Assembly (NCBI RefSeq): GCF_030272615.1
Contig: NC_081413.1
Location: forward strand, 448,364,538-448,428,537
From: Cryptomeria japonica
Lineage: Eukaryota; Streptophyta; Pinopsida; Cupressales; Cupressaceae
DNA length: 64,000 bases
Reading direction: 5' to 3'
Within the stretch, counting starts at the first letter, position 1, and each line of letters begins with the position of its first letter. Both the position numbers and the translations under genes were made by a program. The notes under the pieces were generated by a model that was not told the origin of the DNA, did no database searches, and worked only from the letters and a program-made list of their open reading frames with translations. Below are positions 1-10,236 of the stretch, piece by piece.

Positions 1-1845
1 GCCTTTTCCAAGTGACCCTTAATTGCCCAATTTCTGTCTCTATGAAACCATAATGTAACTTTACCTTTTCAATCTCCTCAATTGTCTTGACAAATAAGGA
101 CGTGTCATCAGTGTTGATGATTTCATTAACCCTTTGGGACAATTTGTGGTCCAGCTCTTCTAGCCATGCCTTCTTGTCTTCTAGCTGAGTCGAACCAACA
201 AATCCCCCAAGGAACAACTCATACTTGTGATCACAATATTCCTTCCTACACAATTGGGCTTTACTCTTCACACTTGCCCTTTCTTGTGAGAGTATATTCA
301 TTTCTTTTATGAATTCATAGGTGGATCTGAGACTATCATTTGCCTTTGCATGTGCATGGGATGAACACATAAGCTCCAAATCCTTTCCCCCAGGCATCCA
401 CTTATTCAGAATCGGTTCCAAAGTGGTCTCATCTTCTCTTAATTTAGTCAAAATGTACAGAATCCTCTTCATAGAAATATATATGATAGAGGCCCTAATT
501 GAATCAACAAATTTTAAAATTGTGGCCTTTACCTTCTCCTCATACTTACTTGCAAACAGGGCTTGAGCCTGTTTCAACTTTTCCAACTCATGTTGAATAG
601 TTTCAGCTGATTAGAAATCAGAAGGCATAGGAGAAGAGGGATATTCTATGGTAGGACTTGTAGGTGGAGGTCTTGCTAGAGAAGAAGCTATCATTAGAGT
701 AGAGGACTCACCAATCACCGGTATCATCACACTGTATTTTGATTTCTTGTGCATTACATAATCACCCAGTGGGATGGCCTTAGCAAAGGCAAGCTTAGCC
801 AGAACCAGTCTAACCCTATTAGGATCATTTCTTATTATAGCCTCCCTCTTTTCCTTGAAAGTTTGCATGAGGTCTTCAAAATAAAGAATTAAGAATTTAA
901 TTTTTTCCTCAAAGGGATTAAAACTAGAAAGAGGGTCATAAATACTATTAAATTGATGAATGAAGTCAAGAGCCCTTTTGTATGCCACCCACTTCTCTTT
1001 CCTGAATTCTTTCTCATCCAAATTGAATTCATTCCTAATCAGATCTTCAAGGAAATGCAATTGGTGCGGCCTGCCTTTACATATTTCTCTCTTTCTAAAC
1101 ATGCCATTGAAAAATCTTTTGGGTCTGCAAATCTTGAAACCACAGTAGACAACCTATATGGTTTAAATAATTCTTCAAAATACTTCCACCCACCTTTGGT
1201 GATCACAAAATGATGGGCCATGGTAATAGTTGGGAAAATAGTCCCTTTACCCCTATTTGTTAGCTCTGCCTCTTGCACACCTCCAATATGCCTTAAGACT
1301 TCTGCAATCCCTATCTTCAATGGGACTTGACAAGGCAATAAATATGGAGTGCCTCTGAAACCAGAAACTCTAAAAACTGTGGAAACAGGGTACAAATACA
1401 AATCACCCCAATTATGAACAATTTTAATACCTTCAGCAAACTCCTTAGGCCTAAGGAACTCCAAAAGAGCCTTTGGGATCCTAGGGTTTTCTGCGCACAA
1501 GAGAATCTTGATTTTAGATGCAAAGCACCTATCAAAATTTAGGTAATTGGCGTCTTCTCTATCCCAGGATAGAATGGTGCTCCATAATTGCATTGGCATC
1601 TCTTCACCATCATTTTCTCTGACCAAATCCATTTCTTTAGCAAAATAATCAACTCCTTTGAATAAGAACATGTGCATTAGAAGAAAATACCATCCAAAAG
1701 GTTTATCCACCTTACCATTTTTTATCCCTACAAGCTCTGCATGAATTGCATCAGTGAGGTAAGGCACATAGTCAAATGTCATTGCTAGAGAGGGGTTCAA
1801 AATCTGTGCTATCATCAGCATATAATGGGTTGGCATGTTTCTCTT
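1..1845 (-). pseudogene. Retroelement-type accessory ORF, left tandem copy (N-terminus missing, left end cut by window)
   Basis: I do not recognise the function. The longest open piece is 1836-1039, starting MPTHYMLMIAQ, with the blocks WSTILSWDREDANY, HNWGDLYLYPVSTVFRV and HHFVITKGGWKYFEELFKPY. A second piece at 1102-611 ends in a proline/serine-rich tail, and a lysine/glutamate-rich segment follows at about 600-320. It lacks the N-terminal about 200 residues present in the right copy and shows a frame change near 1040-1100 and several stops below 320. Compared with the right copy it keeps an extra segment of about 45 residues (LNPSLAMTFDYVPYLTDAIH). The layout (globular domain, basic/acidic linker, helical tail) resembles accessory ORFs of plant retroelements rather than a host gene. 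That assignment is inference. No RT, integrase or zinc knuckle is visible nearby. Confidence 0.55.
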
Positions 1846-3305
1846 TCTTAAAGATCAATACTGAAAATGAATACACCTACCCTTTCTTCTGAGAGTATAT
1901 TCATTTCTTTTATGAATTCACAGGTGGATCTGCATGGGATGAACACATAAGCTTAAACTCCTTTCCCCTAGGCATCCACTTATTTAGAGTTGGTTCCAAA
2001 GCGGTCTCATCTTCTCTTAATTTAGTCAAAATGTTCAGAATCCTCTTCATAGAAATATATATGATAGAGGCCCTAACTGAATTAGCAAATTTTAAAATTT
2101 TGGCCTTTACCTTCTCCTCATACTTACTTGCAAATAGGGCTTGAGCCTGTTTCAAATTTTCCAACTCATGTTGAATAGTTTCAGTTGATTAGAAACTAGA
2201 AGGCATAGGAGAAGGGGGATATTCTATGATAGGACTTATAGGTGGAGGTCTTGCTGGAGAAGAAGCTATCATTAGAGTAGAGGACTCACCAATCACTGGT
2301 ATCATCACATTGTATTTTGATTTCTTGTGCATTACATAATCACCCAGTGGGATGGCCTTAGCAAAGACAGGCTTAGCCAGAACAAGTCTAACCCTATCAG
2401 GATCATTTCTCATTATAGCCTCCCTCTTTTCCTTCAAAGTTTGCATGAGGTCTTCAAAATATTTTTTCCTCAAAGGGATTAAAACTAGAAAGAGGGTCAT
2501 AACTACTATCAAATTGATGAATGAAGTTAAGAGCCCTTTTGTATGCCACCCACTTCTCTTTCCTCAATTCTTTCTCATCCAAATTGAATTCATCCCTAAT
2601 CAAATCTTCAGGGAAATGAATTTGGTGTGGCCTACCTTTACATACTGCTCTATTTCAAAACATGTCATTGAAAAAATCTTCTGGGTCTGCAAATCTTGTA
2701 ACTGCAGCAGACAACCTATATGGTTTAAAGAATTCTTCAAAATACTTCCACCCACCTTTGGTGATCACAAAATGATGGGCCATGGTAATAGTTGGGAAAA
2801 TAGTCCCTTTACCCCTATTTGTCAGCTCTGCCTCTTGCACACCTCCAATCTGCCTTAAGACTTCTGCAATCCCTATCTTCAATGGGACTTGACAAGGCAA
2901 TAAATATGGAGTACCTCTGAAACCATAAACTCTGAAAACTATGGAAACAGGGTACAAATACAAATCACCCCAATTATGAACAATTTTAATACCTTCAGCA
3001 AACTCGTTAGGCCTGAGGAACTCCAAAAGAGCCTTTGGGATCCTAGGGTTTTTTGCGCACAAGAGAATCTTGATTTTAGATGCAAAGCACCTATCAAACT
3101 TTAGGTAACTGGCGTCTTCTCTATCCCAAGATAGAATGGTGCTCCATAATTGCACTGGCATCTCTTCACCATCCTTTTCTCTGACCAAATCCATTTCTTT
3201 AGCAAAATAATCAACTCCTTTGAACAAGAACATGTGCATTAGAAGAGAATACCATCCAAATTTGTGCTATCATCAGCATATAATGGGTTGGCATGTTTCT
3301 CTTAG
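287..3305. repeat. Tandem segmental duplication, period about 1.6 kb
   Basis: Positions about 287-1845 and 1886-3305 align almost base for base; for example the stretches after 'tatattcatttcttttatga' start both copies at about 291 and 1895. The copies differ by scattered substitutions, a deletion of about 30 bp near 1937 and the deletion of about 130 bp near 3260 in the right copy. A unique linker of about 40 bp (1846-1885) lies between them. Both carry the same minus-strand accessory ORF. Confidence 0.85.
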
Positions 3306-3882
3306 CATCTTCTCCAAAAAGCTAACAAAGTGCCCAATGCATGCCCTTAGCCCTTAGAGTAAACAAGTTCAGAGAGAAAGGTTCCATGGTACTGGGGCCT
3401 ACAACAGTTAACCCTCCTATCTTGATAAAAAACCCTTTCAGTGGGCCACTCCTAAGGTGATCCCTTTGCACATTGTAGACTTGTGCAAGTGTCTCAAAGC
3501 TGATAGGCTCTAGATAATTGGACACTTCACTAAGCTTGAAAACCTTCCTGAACTCATCATCATTAATCTCAATTAAGGTTGTGCCCTTTATATTCCTGAC
3601 ACATTTGGCTATAAGGTCATAATTTTGTGTAGTTAGGGTCAACAAATCTACATCCATGAAGACGTCGGGGACTATAAGCTTTCCCACATCCAATTCCCAT
3701 ATACTATTTAATGGGGTAGGGGAATGTCTCTAACCAAAACCTACCTTGAAAAGTCCTAGACCTGACATCCCTATCTGTGGATCCCTTAACCAATTGCCTT
3801 TATCATATAGACCATCTCCAATTCTTAAACAAGGGTTTTTTGGTACCAATTCTTTAGCTTTGGCTGCAACATTGGTAGACAT
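1854..3882 (-). pseudogene. Retroelement-type accessory ORF, right tandem copy (5'-complete, broken)
   Basis: Reading leftward from an ATG at 3882-3880, the frame begins MSTNVAAKAKELVPKNPC, has one stop near 3730, and resumes through 3693-3322 (KLIVPDVFMDVDLLTL, then FRKVFKLSEVSNYLEPI, then KGMHWALC). It continues at 3239-2655 (WSTILSWDREDASYLKF, HNWGDLYLYPVSIVFRV), 2512-2189 and 2164-1910. An internal deletion of about 130 bp near 3260 removes the segment that the left copy retains, and there are stops near 3321 and 2650. The original protein was probably 600-700 residues. The function is unknown: no signal peptide, membrane helix or nucleic-acid-binding motif is obvious. The ATG was chosen because it is followed by an open, homology-like N-terminus and no in-frame coding is seen upstream. 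Confidence 0.55.
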
Positions 3883-4289
3883 GATTAGTTATTTCAGGAA
3901 GTCATCACATATGTTCCTATCTTGGTAATTTACTTTCCTTGTGAAATCCCTTCTTGGCGCTATCCCATTAATACAATTATACCAATTGAGAGTTAAAAAA
4001 AACTCTAACGAAGAAATTCACACAGTAACACTGATTTTCAGACTGCAATTAGCAAGAAAAAACACAAAAACCTCTTACTCGCCTGAAGAAAATCATTCTG
4101 CATCAACTCCTTTGCAACAAACTTGTCGAAATGGTCCTAGTACTCAATTGATGTGGACCTTAACTCACCAACTTGGCATTGAATTGAGGCATTAATCTCT
4201 CATGCTTCGAACATCACCTCAGAATTGAATTCGCAAATCAAATTCAAAAATGGGCTCCAACGGATCACAAACCTTCTAAATATTTCCTT
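3883..4289. other. Non-coding stretch upstream of the accessory ORF
   Basis: I see no supported coding sequence. Short open frames on the plus strand have no recognisable motif. This would be the 5' leader side of the minus-strand accessory ORF. Confidence 0.4.
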
Positions 4290-5460
4290 GTTTTGTGGTT
4301 TTGCCATTTCATAGAGTTTAAAACCCCTGCACTTTTCCTTTGCAAAGCAACGATGATCATCGGATCCTTGGAAACTTACACTGCCTTTACTCCTTCCGGT
4401 CCTTCTGTATTAGTGACGGGCCTTACCTTCTTTTTGCTACTTCACGGACCTTAAACCTTGTGCACTTTTACCACATGAAACAACACCAGCCATCAGATCA
4501 TCATCTACTTGCTCGATCTTTACTTCCTATAGCGACTACCAGTCTTCTTAACTAGCTGTGCAAAACCATGACGGCTAACAGTTTTCTCCATTTTGCGAAG
4601 CCTAAACTACAGGCATCTTTGGGCTATGAAACAATGACAACCGTTGGATCCACCTTGAGATGAACACCATTTAACATGCTCAGACCTTTAAAGAAGGCCC
4701 TCAGCTCGGAGACTAGTTGCTTTGTTTCATCACTGGTTAATAAATGTCATGTGGCAGTCAACTATTCGCTTAGATAATTCAATCGGGTTCCATTCTAAGG
4801 CTGCCACATGTTTACTTTACCATTCTCAACATAACTACCGGTTAAATCAAGGTGATCCCTCAACTACCCTTCGGAGCCACGTGCATTTGACAAGTCACTA
4901 ATTCTTTCCACAGAGAAACCCATTTGTCCTGCCAAGTCATCCTCCATGTGACCGCCACATCATTTCGCTACTTTGTGGACTTTAAATCTCAGGCAACTCT
5001 TCTTCGTGAAGCAACAACCACTGTTAGATCTTAGAAACCTACTCGTCTATTACCCTTGTTGTGATCACCTTGCCCAGGCCCTCCACCTTTTCACTACTTC
5101 GCTAAAGGTTTAAAACATGCATCTTTTGGCTGCGAATCAATGCCCATCATTCATCTTCTCTGAACTAATCATCCTTTAACCAAAGGAACCGCTCACCTCT
5201 GGGACCCGCCAACTCTTTCTCTATTTTGCAAAAGGTAAATCACATGCATCTTGGGCTAGCGCAGCAACATGAGCCATTGGATCCAATACAAGATGCAGTC
5301 TTTTAATCTAATGGACAATCCTCTAGTCAGGCCCACTTACCCTTTTCGCCATTTCGCGAACACTAACCTGCAATAATTTTTACCTAGTGAAAGAATGACA
5401 ACCGTAGGATCAACATTGACCTACACCATTATTAAGGAGCTCGACAAAGATTAAAACCAA
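4290..5460. repeat. Diverged tandem-repeat field, about 7 units of roughly 110-190 bp
   Basis: Units share an ordered set of blocks: 'ccatttcgcgaa'-like, then 'cttaaac', then 'gcatcttttggct', then 'gaaacaatgacaaccgttgg' followed by 'atcc'. Clear units start near 4303, 4425, 4590, 4965, 5090, 5215 and 5345. Divergence is high, so this is an old array. Two further units of the same type occur at about 16140-16335. No coding potential is seen. It could be internal repeats of a decayed LTR or a satellite-like array. Confidence 0.6.
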
Positions 5461-5755
5461 AAATAGGTAAACGCATAAAGACTGAAAATATTTTAAAAAC
5501 CGCCTAGGGAAAATCTAATGGGGGAGAACACTTTTCATGATAGACCGACCCTTCCTTAAGTGGAAAAAGTAATGCAGGAATAGAACGCGAGGGTTTAACA
5601 AAACATAGGCAAGGGTTAAAATTCAAAAATCTTAAACCCTCTTTTGACCAAAGAAATACAGGGGCAACAAGGCCATGCCAAAAACACTTTTGCAGATTTT
5701 TAGCCTACTATGGGAAAAGAGTACCCAATTTTCTAAACAGTGATAACAGCTTCGA
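5461..5755. other. Non-coding stretch before the LTR fragment
   Basis: It contains A-rich sequence and a 'taatgggggagaac' purine run at about 5517-5530, but nothing that I can assign. Confidence 0.3.
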
Positions 5756-5967
5756 CATACAAATATTGGTGTTATGTGTTGTGGATGTTATTTTCTTTCT
5801 ATTTCATGCATTAATCTTTACCAGTACTGCAATTAACCAATAAACTATCTTCCAGCATAAAGTTTGGTTTGCCGATATTAAGCATTAAGGTTGGTTAAGC
5901 TATTTTTGGTTTGAATTTATTTGACAACTAATTCACCCCCCCTCTCAGTTGTCTCTAGGACCTAACA
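5756..5967 (+). mobile_element. Family-A copia LTR, 3' (R/U5) fragment
   Basis: The sequence from about 5756 to 5967 is the reverse complement of 32506-32740 with scattered changes. It carries the family-A ending: stem GACAACTAA, a C-rich loop, TCAGTTGTC, then the terminus CCTAACA at 5961-5967. The U3 part of the LTR is missing on the left. On the right it does not run into a primer-binding site but directly into ORF2-like sequence of element D. Confidence 0.8.
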
Positions 5968-8340
5968 AGAACAACATTAAGGTTGTAAAGAACACATTCT
6001 CTATTGTAATGAATAGATATTTTAATGAATTCCAAAAGAAGATGAGCATGAGGGTGAGGCTACTTGAAGATATGGTGAAAACTTTGCAAAAGGCATCTGT
6101 TTCACAGTCACCACAGACTTTTGTCTTATGTAGGACATAGAACCCAGGGAGGATGAAATGGATGAAATGAGTTATGGAGTCAATTATGACTTATTAATCA
6201 GATATGCCAACAACCTTTTGGCATCTCCCAAGGATAAGAAGAAGAAAAGACTGGGAACATATGAGGAAAGAAATGCACAACTGAACCCAGTTCTGCCAAA
6301 GAGAAGAAGAAGAAGAAGAAGAAAGATGAACAAGAACCTCCAGCGACCACCAGTACAAGGGTGACAAGATGTGTTCAAGTCAAAAAGGAAACTGTACCCA
6401 AAGTATATGCTAAAAAGTAGAATGCAACGAAGGAGAGAGGTAGCCAACTTATTCTTCAAGTAGAATCTGATGATACTAACACTCAAGAGGAACCAAAGAA
6501 GATGAAAGCATCTGGTAAGAAAGCCAAACCAATAGGAAACACTTCGCGTCAAAGTATTCCTATTAATGCTTTATCTTACAAACCTATGACTGATTTTGAG
6601 AGAACTGTAAAAACATTAGGGAGGAATAGGTTTGATAATGTGAAAAAATGTTTTGATTTATTTGATGATGATTAGAAGCAACAAATTGTTCAAAAGCTAA
6701 TCAACTACTTATGTCAATACAATCAATTACCTCAGGATCTTAAAGATGATATTTTTTATTCTTTGTATTCTATTCTTGCAAATAAGTGGGAAGTGGCTGT
6801 TGAACAAGATCAAGAAATAATTGATAGTATTTTCATTCAATATTTTTCTAAATTGTCTACAGATGAATTATTAGCATTTCTTGATAATTTCAAAGGACAG
6901 ATTCATTTTAAGTCAAGAAGATTGATGTTAATGAATGGAAAGGTGCAATTTGTTGAAGTTGAAACTCATCAAATAGCTAGAAATATTCAAAGGATGCATG
7001 AGCAAATTAAGTCTCATAAAACTGATCAAATAGAGACTGGAGCACAACTGGAGTTAGATGAAGAAGAAATTATTGCACCAAGTATTGTCTATCCTATTAA
7101 GCATAAGGATGACACTACTTCTCTACTGTTTATCTTTGTAGATGATATTCAAGAAACCATTGATTTATCTTGTAATATCATTGAACTAATTATGCAACCA
7201 TTACCACCACCGATCATTACTATTACATAGGAAAAAGCAGTTGAAGCACCTGTAATTCAACATACTATGGATATTCAACCTCCACCAGAAAAAGAACAAC
7301 AAGTGGAAAATAAATTGCACTGTTTACAACAGAAACAAACAAAGGCAGAAAAAGAGAAAGAGGAACCTAAGAAAAATGTTGAAGTGAAGGAAACTGAACA
7401 TAAAAAGGAGGAAGAGAAAGAGAAAATAGAGGAAAAGATACCAGCTGAAAAGGAAAAAGCATTATTTAAGTAGCAAATTGATGATGAGGATGACTCAATA
7501 GGCATCAAAGGGCCTATAGATGTAGAAAATATGAGTGCATCTGAACTCATGCAGATTGAAATAGTGATGCAATCTAGAGCTCAGAAGAAAAGATTGAAAG
7601 AGTAGAGGAAGGAAGCAAAAACAATTCAAACTATCGTTAAGATTATGTCCAGTCTTCTACCAGAGACTGACATCAGAAACTTGTCAACTCATATTGGAAA
7701 GGTTGGCCAATTGGTTGCTAATGCTTCTAACCAACTGAAGTCCCTTGAAGAAGTTGCTCAAACTTTAGCTAAGAATAATTATAGAAAGAAAAGAGGAGAG
7801 CAAGTAATAAAAGATATTGATACAAGGAAGATTGCTTTATCCCTGAATAAAGATATTTTGAGGATTGCTATTGAGACTAGAGGAAGGATACTAGCCTATA
7901 CATCTAATGTTTCATTTTTCTATATGAATTTGATTGAGAGATGACAAGAGATAGAACAAGAACTAGAAAGGATATCTACTGCCTACATACCTTTACAGGA
8001 TTAAGCCTTAGCATTTGGCAAACTAGTTGATGATTTGCAAAATTGGTTAGATGTCTATGATTATGAATAGGCTAAAATTATTTGATCCTTGAAAGAGATA
8101 AATAACTAGTTAAGACATAAAGTGGACATCTTAGAACAGGCATACAAGGATGTAGAAGTGATTTTGGCTACTCCATAGATGAACACAGTAGATGTGATGG
8201 AAGAATTCGTTGCACAAGTTATGACAACCATTGAGATCACTGAAACCTTATTGGAAACATGGGAAAATGATTTTTCTCAAATGTAGATCATTTTCAGTGA
8301 CATTTTCTTGCAAATTGCAGTGAACACTCCTTGAAAAGAC
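5968..8340 (+). pseudogene. Element D accessory ORF2 remnant
   Basis: Open pieces lie at about 5968-6140, 6158-6364, 6763-7230, 7267-7473 and 7645-7944, broken by stops. The first piece (YFNEFQKKMSMRVRLLED) aligns with the YFQALKARMNTRVRL region of ORF2 in element C, so this looks like the C-terminal two thirds of a homologous accessory protein. Order: helical domain; basic KKKKRL/KRRRRRRRK segment at 6235-6340; a second basic stretch; a helical domain (FSKLSTDELLAFLDNF); a Lys/Glu-rich low-complexity linker at 7270-7470; a helical C-terminal domain (LPETDIRNLSTHIGKVGQL). No enzyme motif is visible. The basic segments could be nuclear-localisation or nucleic-acid-binding regions (inference). 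The upstream half is lost at the junction with the LTR fragment. Confidence 0.6.
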
Positions 8341-8420
8341 TTATATTTTTGTATATGTAACTTTTTGATGCAAATTTTGCTATAATATATATGTATTTTA
8401 CTTTTCAATTTGGCATTATT

Positions 8421-8575
8421 GTCAAAGGGGGAGTAGAAATATGTATGTGTTGTAAAATTTTGTATGTATTGTTAAGGGGGAGTATAAATATATTTGTACA
8501 TTTTTTTTGTAAGCACACTTAGTTGTAAAGTTGTACAAAAATTTAAGTGTTGCCATCAATGCCAAAGGGGGAGAT
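8421..8575 (+). promoter_or_regulatory. Array of three polypurine-tract boxes of element D
   Basis: Boxes lie at 8421-8434 (GTCAAAGGGGGAGT), 8471-8482 (GTTAAGGGGGAG) and 8561-8574 (GCCAAAGGGGGAGA). The last abuts the 3' LTR start TGTTGG at 8576 and is the functional plus-strand primer site by position. Repeated polypurine boxes upstream of the 3' LTR are a reported feature of Sirevirus copia elements. Confidence 0.75.
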
Positions 8576-9756
8576 TGTTGGATTGATGATGATTGTAATG
8601 GATGACTTCATGTATTGTCATTGATGGTATATGTATACACACACATATATTCACATTGTCATGGTCATATTAGTTAAGACAAACTAGTATTACTCCTAAG
8701 TCTTTGTATTGCAAAACCTGTATTATATGTATAGTTAGGTTCAAATGGTTTAGAGGGTGTCTAACTGGTATATGTAGACAACTGGTATATACATGAATGG
8801 ATTGACACCAGCATGGAGATTTAGTGGAGATCATCAAAGAAGCGAGTAGAGGACAATTGGTATATAAGTTGGAAGAGGTTAACTCTTAACCGGTATCGGT
8901 GGAGATCATCAAAGAAGCGAGTAGAGGACAATTGGTATATAAGTTGGAAGAGGTTAACTCTTAACCGGTATCAGTATTCCAACCGGTTTCATTGATTGTG
9001 TGATGAGTTATCGCCGGTCATGATGAGTTATCCCTAACTGATAGATTTGGTGGAAATCTATGATGAGTTACGTTAGATTATCTACATACACTGCACCTAG
9101 GAAATTGTGATATGATTCCTGAGCCGACATGAAATCTAATGTCTATAAAATGATATTATGATGAACTATATTTTTAATGATGATGCAAGATAGTATGTTG
9201 GTGATGCAATTTTGAGTAAGCAGAAGAGGATCTATTCAAGAAAGTTGTGCTACTTCTATATCACACCACCTATTGTTTTCTAATCACTACAATAGTCAAA
9301 TCCCCTAACCGGGTAAGCTCTAACAAAATTCAATGCACAAATCCTCTAACAAGGTGATCCATTAGTTTGGATTTGAAATACTCTACCGAGGTTACTCCTA
9401 ATAGGGTACTACCTTCAATAGGGTATAGCTTCTAACAGAGCTTTGGGATCTTTAACATGTTCTGCTCCTAGTAGAGAACTTTTGTAGACCTTAACCGGTC
9501 AGTTACCTATTTCTATTGATAGTTAACTTGTGAGTCACATCTCACCATGGTTTTTCCCAGTTGGGTTTTCCATGTATAAACACTTGTGTTATGGTGGATG
9601 TTTTACTTGTTGTGTGTTCTTTTATGTCATTTTGGATTGCATGCATAGTATTAAGTAGACTGGCTAAGTATCTTTACTAGTCTGTGTTTCAAGTGGTATT
9701 ATTTTTATTGTCACTGATTCACCCCCCCCCCCTCTTAGTGCTTTATAATTCTATCA
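8576..9756 (+). mobile_element. Element D 3' LTR (1.18 kb)
   Basis: It begins TGTTGGATTGATG right after a polypurine tract and ends ATTCTATCA at 9756. The U5 end has the family hallmark: CACTGA (9712-9717), a C-rich loop, TTAGTG (9735-9740). It contains a near-perfect 75-bp tandem duplication. No matching 5' LTR is in the window, so the element is 5'-truncated. Confidence 0.75.
8824..8973 (+). repeat. 75-bp direct tandem duplication inside the element D LTR
   Basis: Copies at 8824-8898 and 8899-8973 are identical except for the last base. Each begins GTGGAGATCATCAAAGAAG and ends TTAACCGGTATC. The near identity points to a recent event compared with the rest of this decayed element. Confidence 0.95.
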
Positions 9757-10236
9757 ACTTCAAAATGTAAGGGATCATTATGATGGGTTTTGTTGCTAGC
9801 GATGTCATTATCTATGAAAGCAACATTTTGAGAGATCTATATTGGATCTAAAATTATTTTTAGAATACTGGTTACAAGTGTTTTCTTCTGAATCTTAACT
9901 ATCTTCGAGTCAAATAGTGGATGCCATAATCCACAATACTAATCATGTCATTCAAGTTGCACGTTGCTTTCTACCACATGCTTTTAGATGAATTTTTATC
10001 ATAAGATAGATCTTTGATCTGATACAAAATGGATATGTAATTATGAATAGTCATTAACTCAATTTCTATAATAAATTTTGAGTAATGATATATATTAATT
10101 ACTCTAGTTAGATAGGTATTCAATGATTCTTTAGCTACGTACATTAATTTGATCGTAATGGTTTCAATCCCCTTTTGTCGTGAAAATTTCTTAGTATTTC
10201 TTTCTACCTTTTCTCTCTGAGGGATCTATCTCCCAT
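9757..10236. other. Spacer between element D and element E
   Basis: AT-rich sequence without open frames or repeats that I can match elsewhere in the window. It may be older host DNA. Confidence 0.35.

Noticed and set aside
4303-5460. Possible CRISPR-like array or tRNA cluster in the regularly repeated field
   Set aside because: Units are diverged throughout, with no constant repeat and variable spacer pattern, and no tRNA cloverleaf could be drawn. The genome is eukaryotic.
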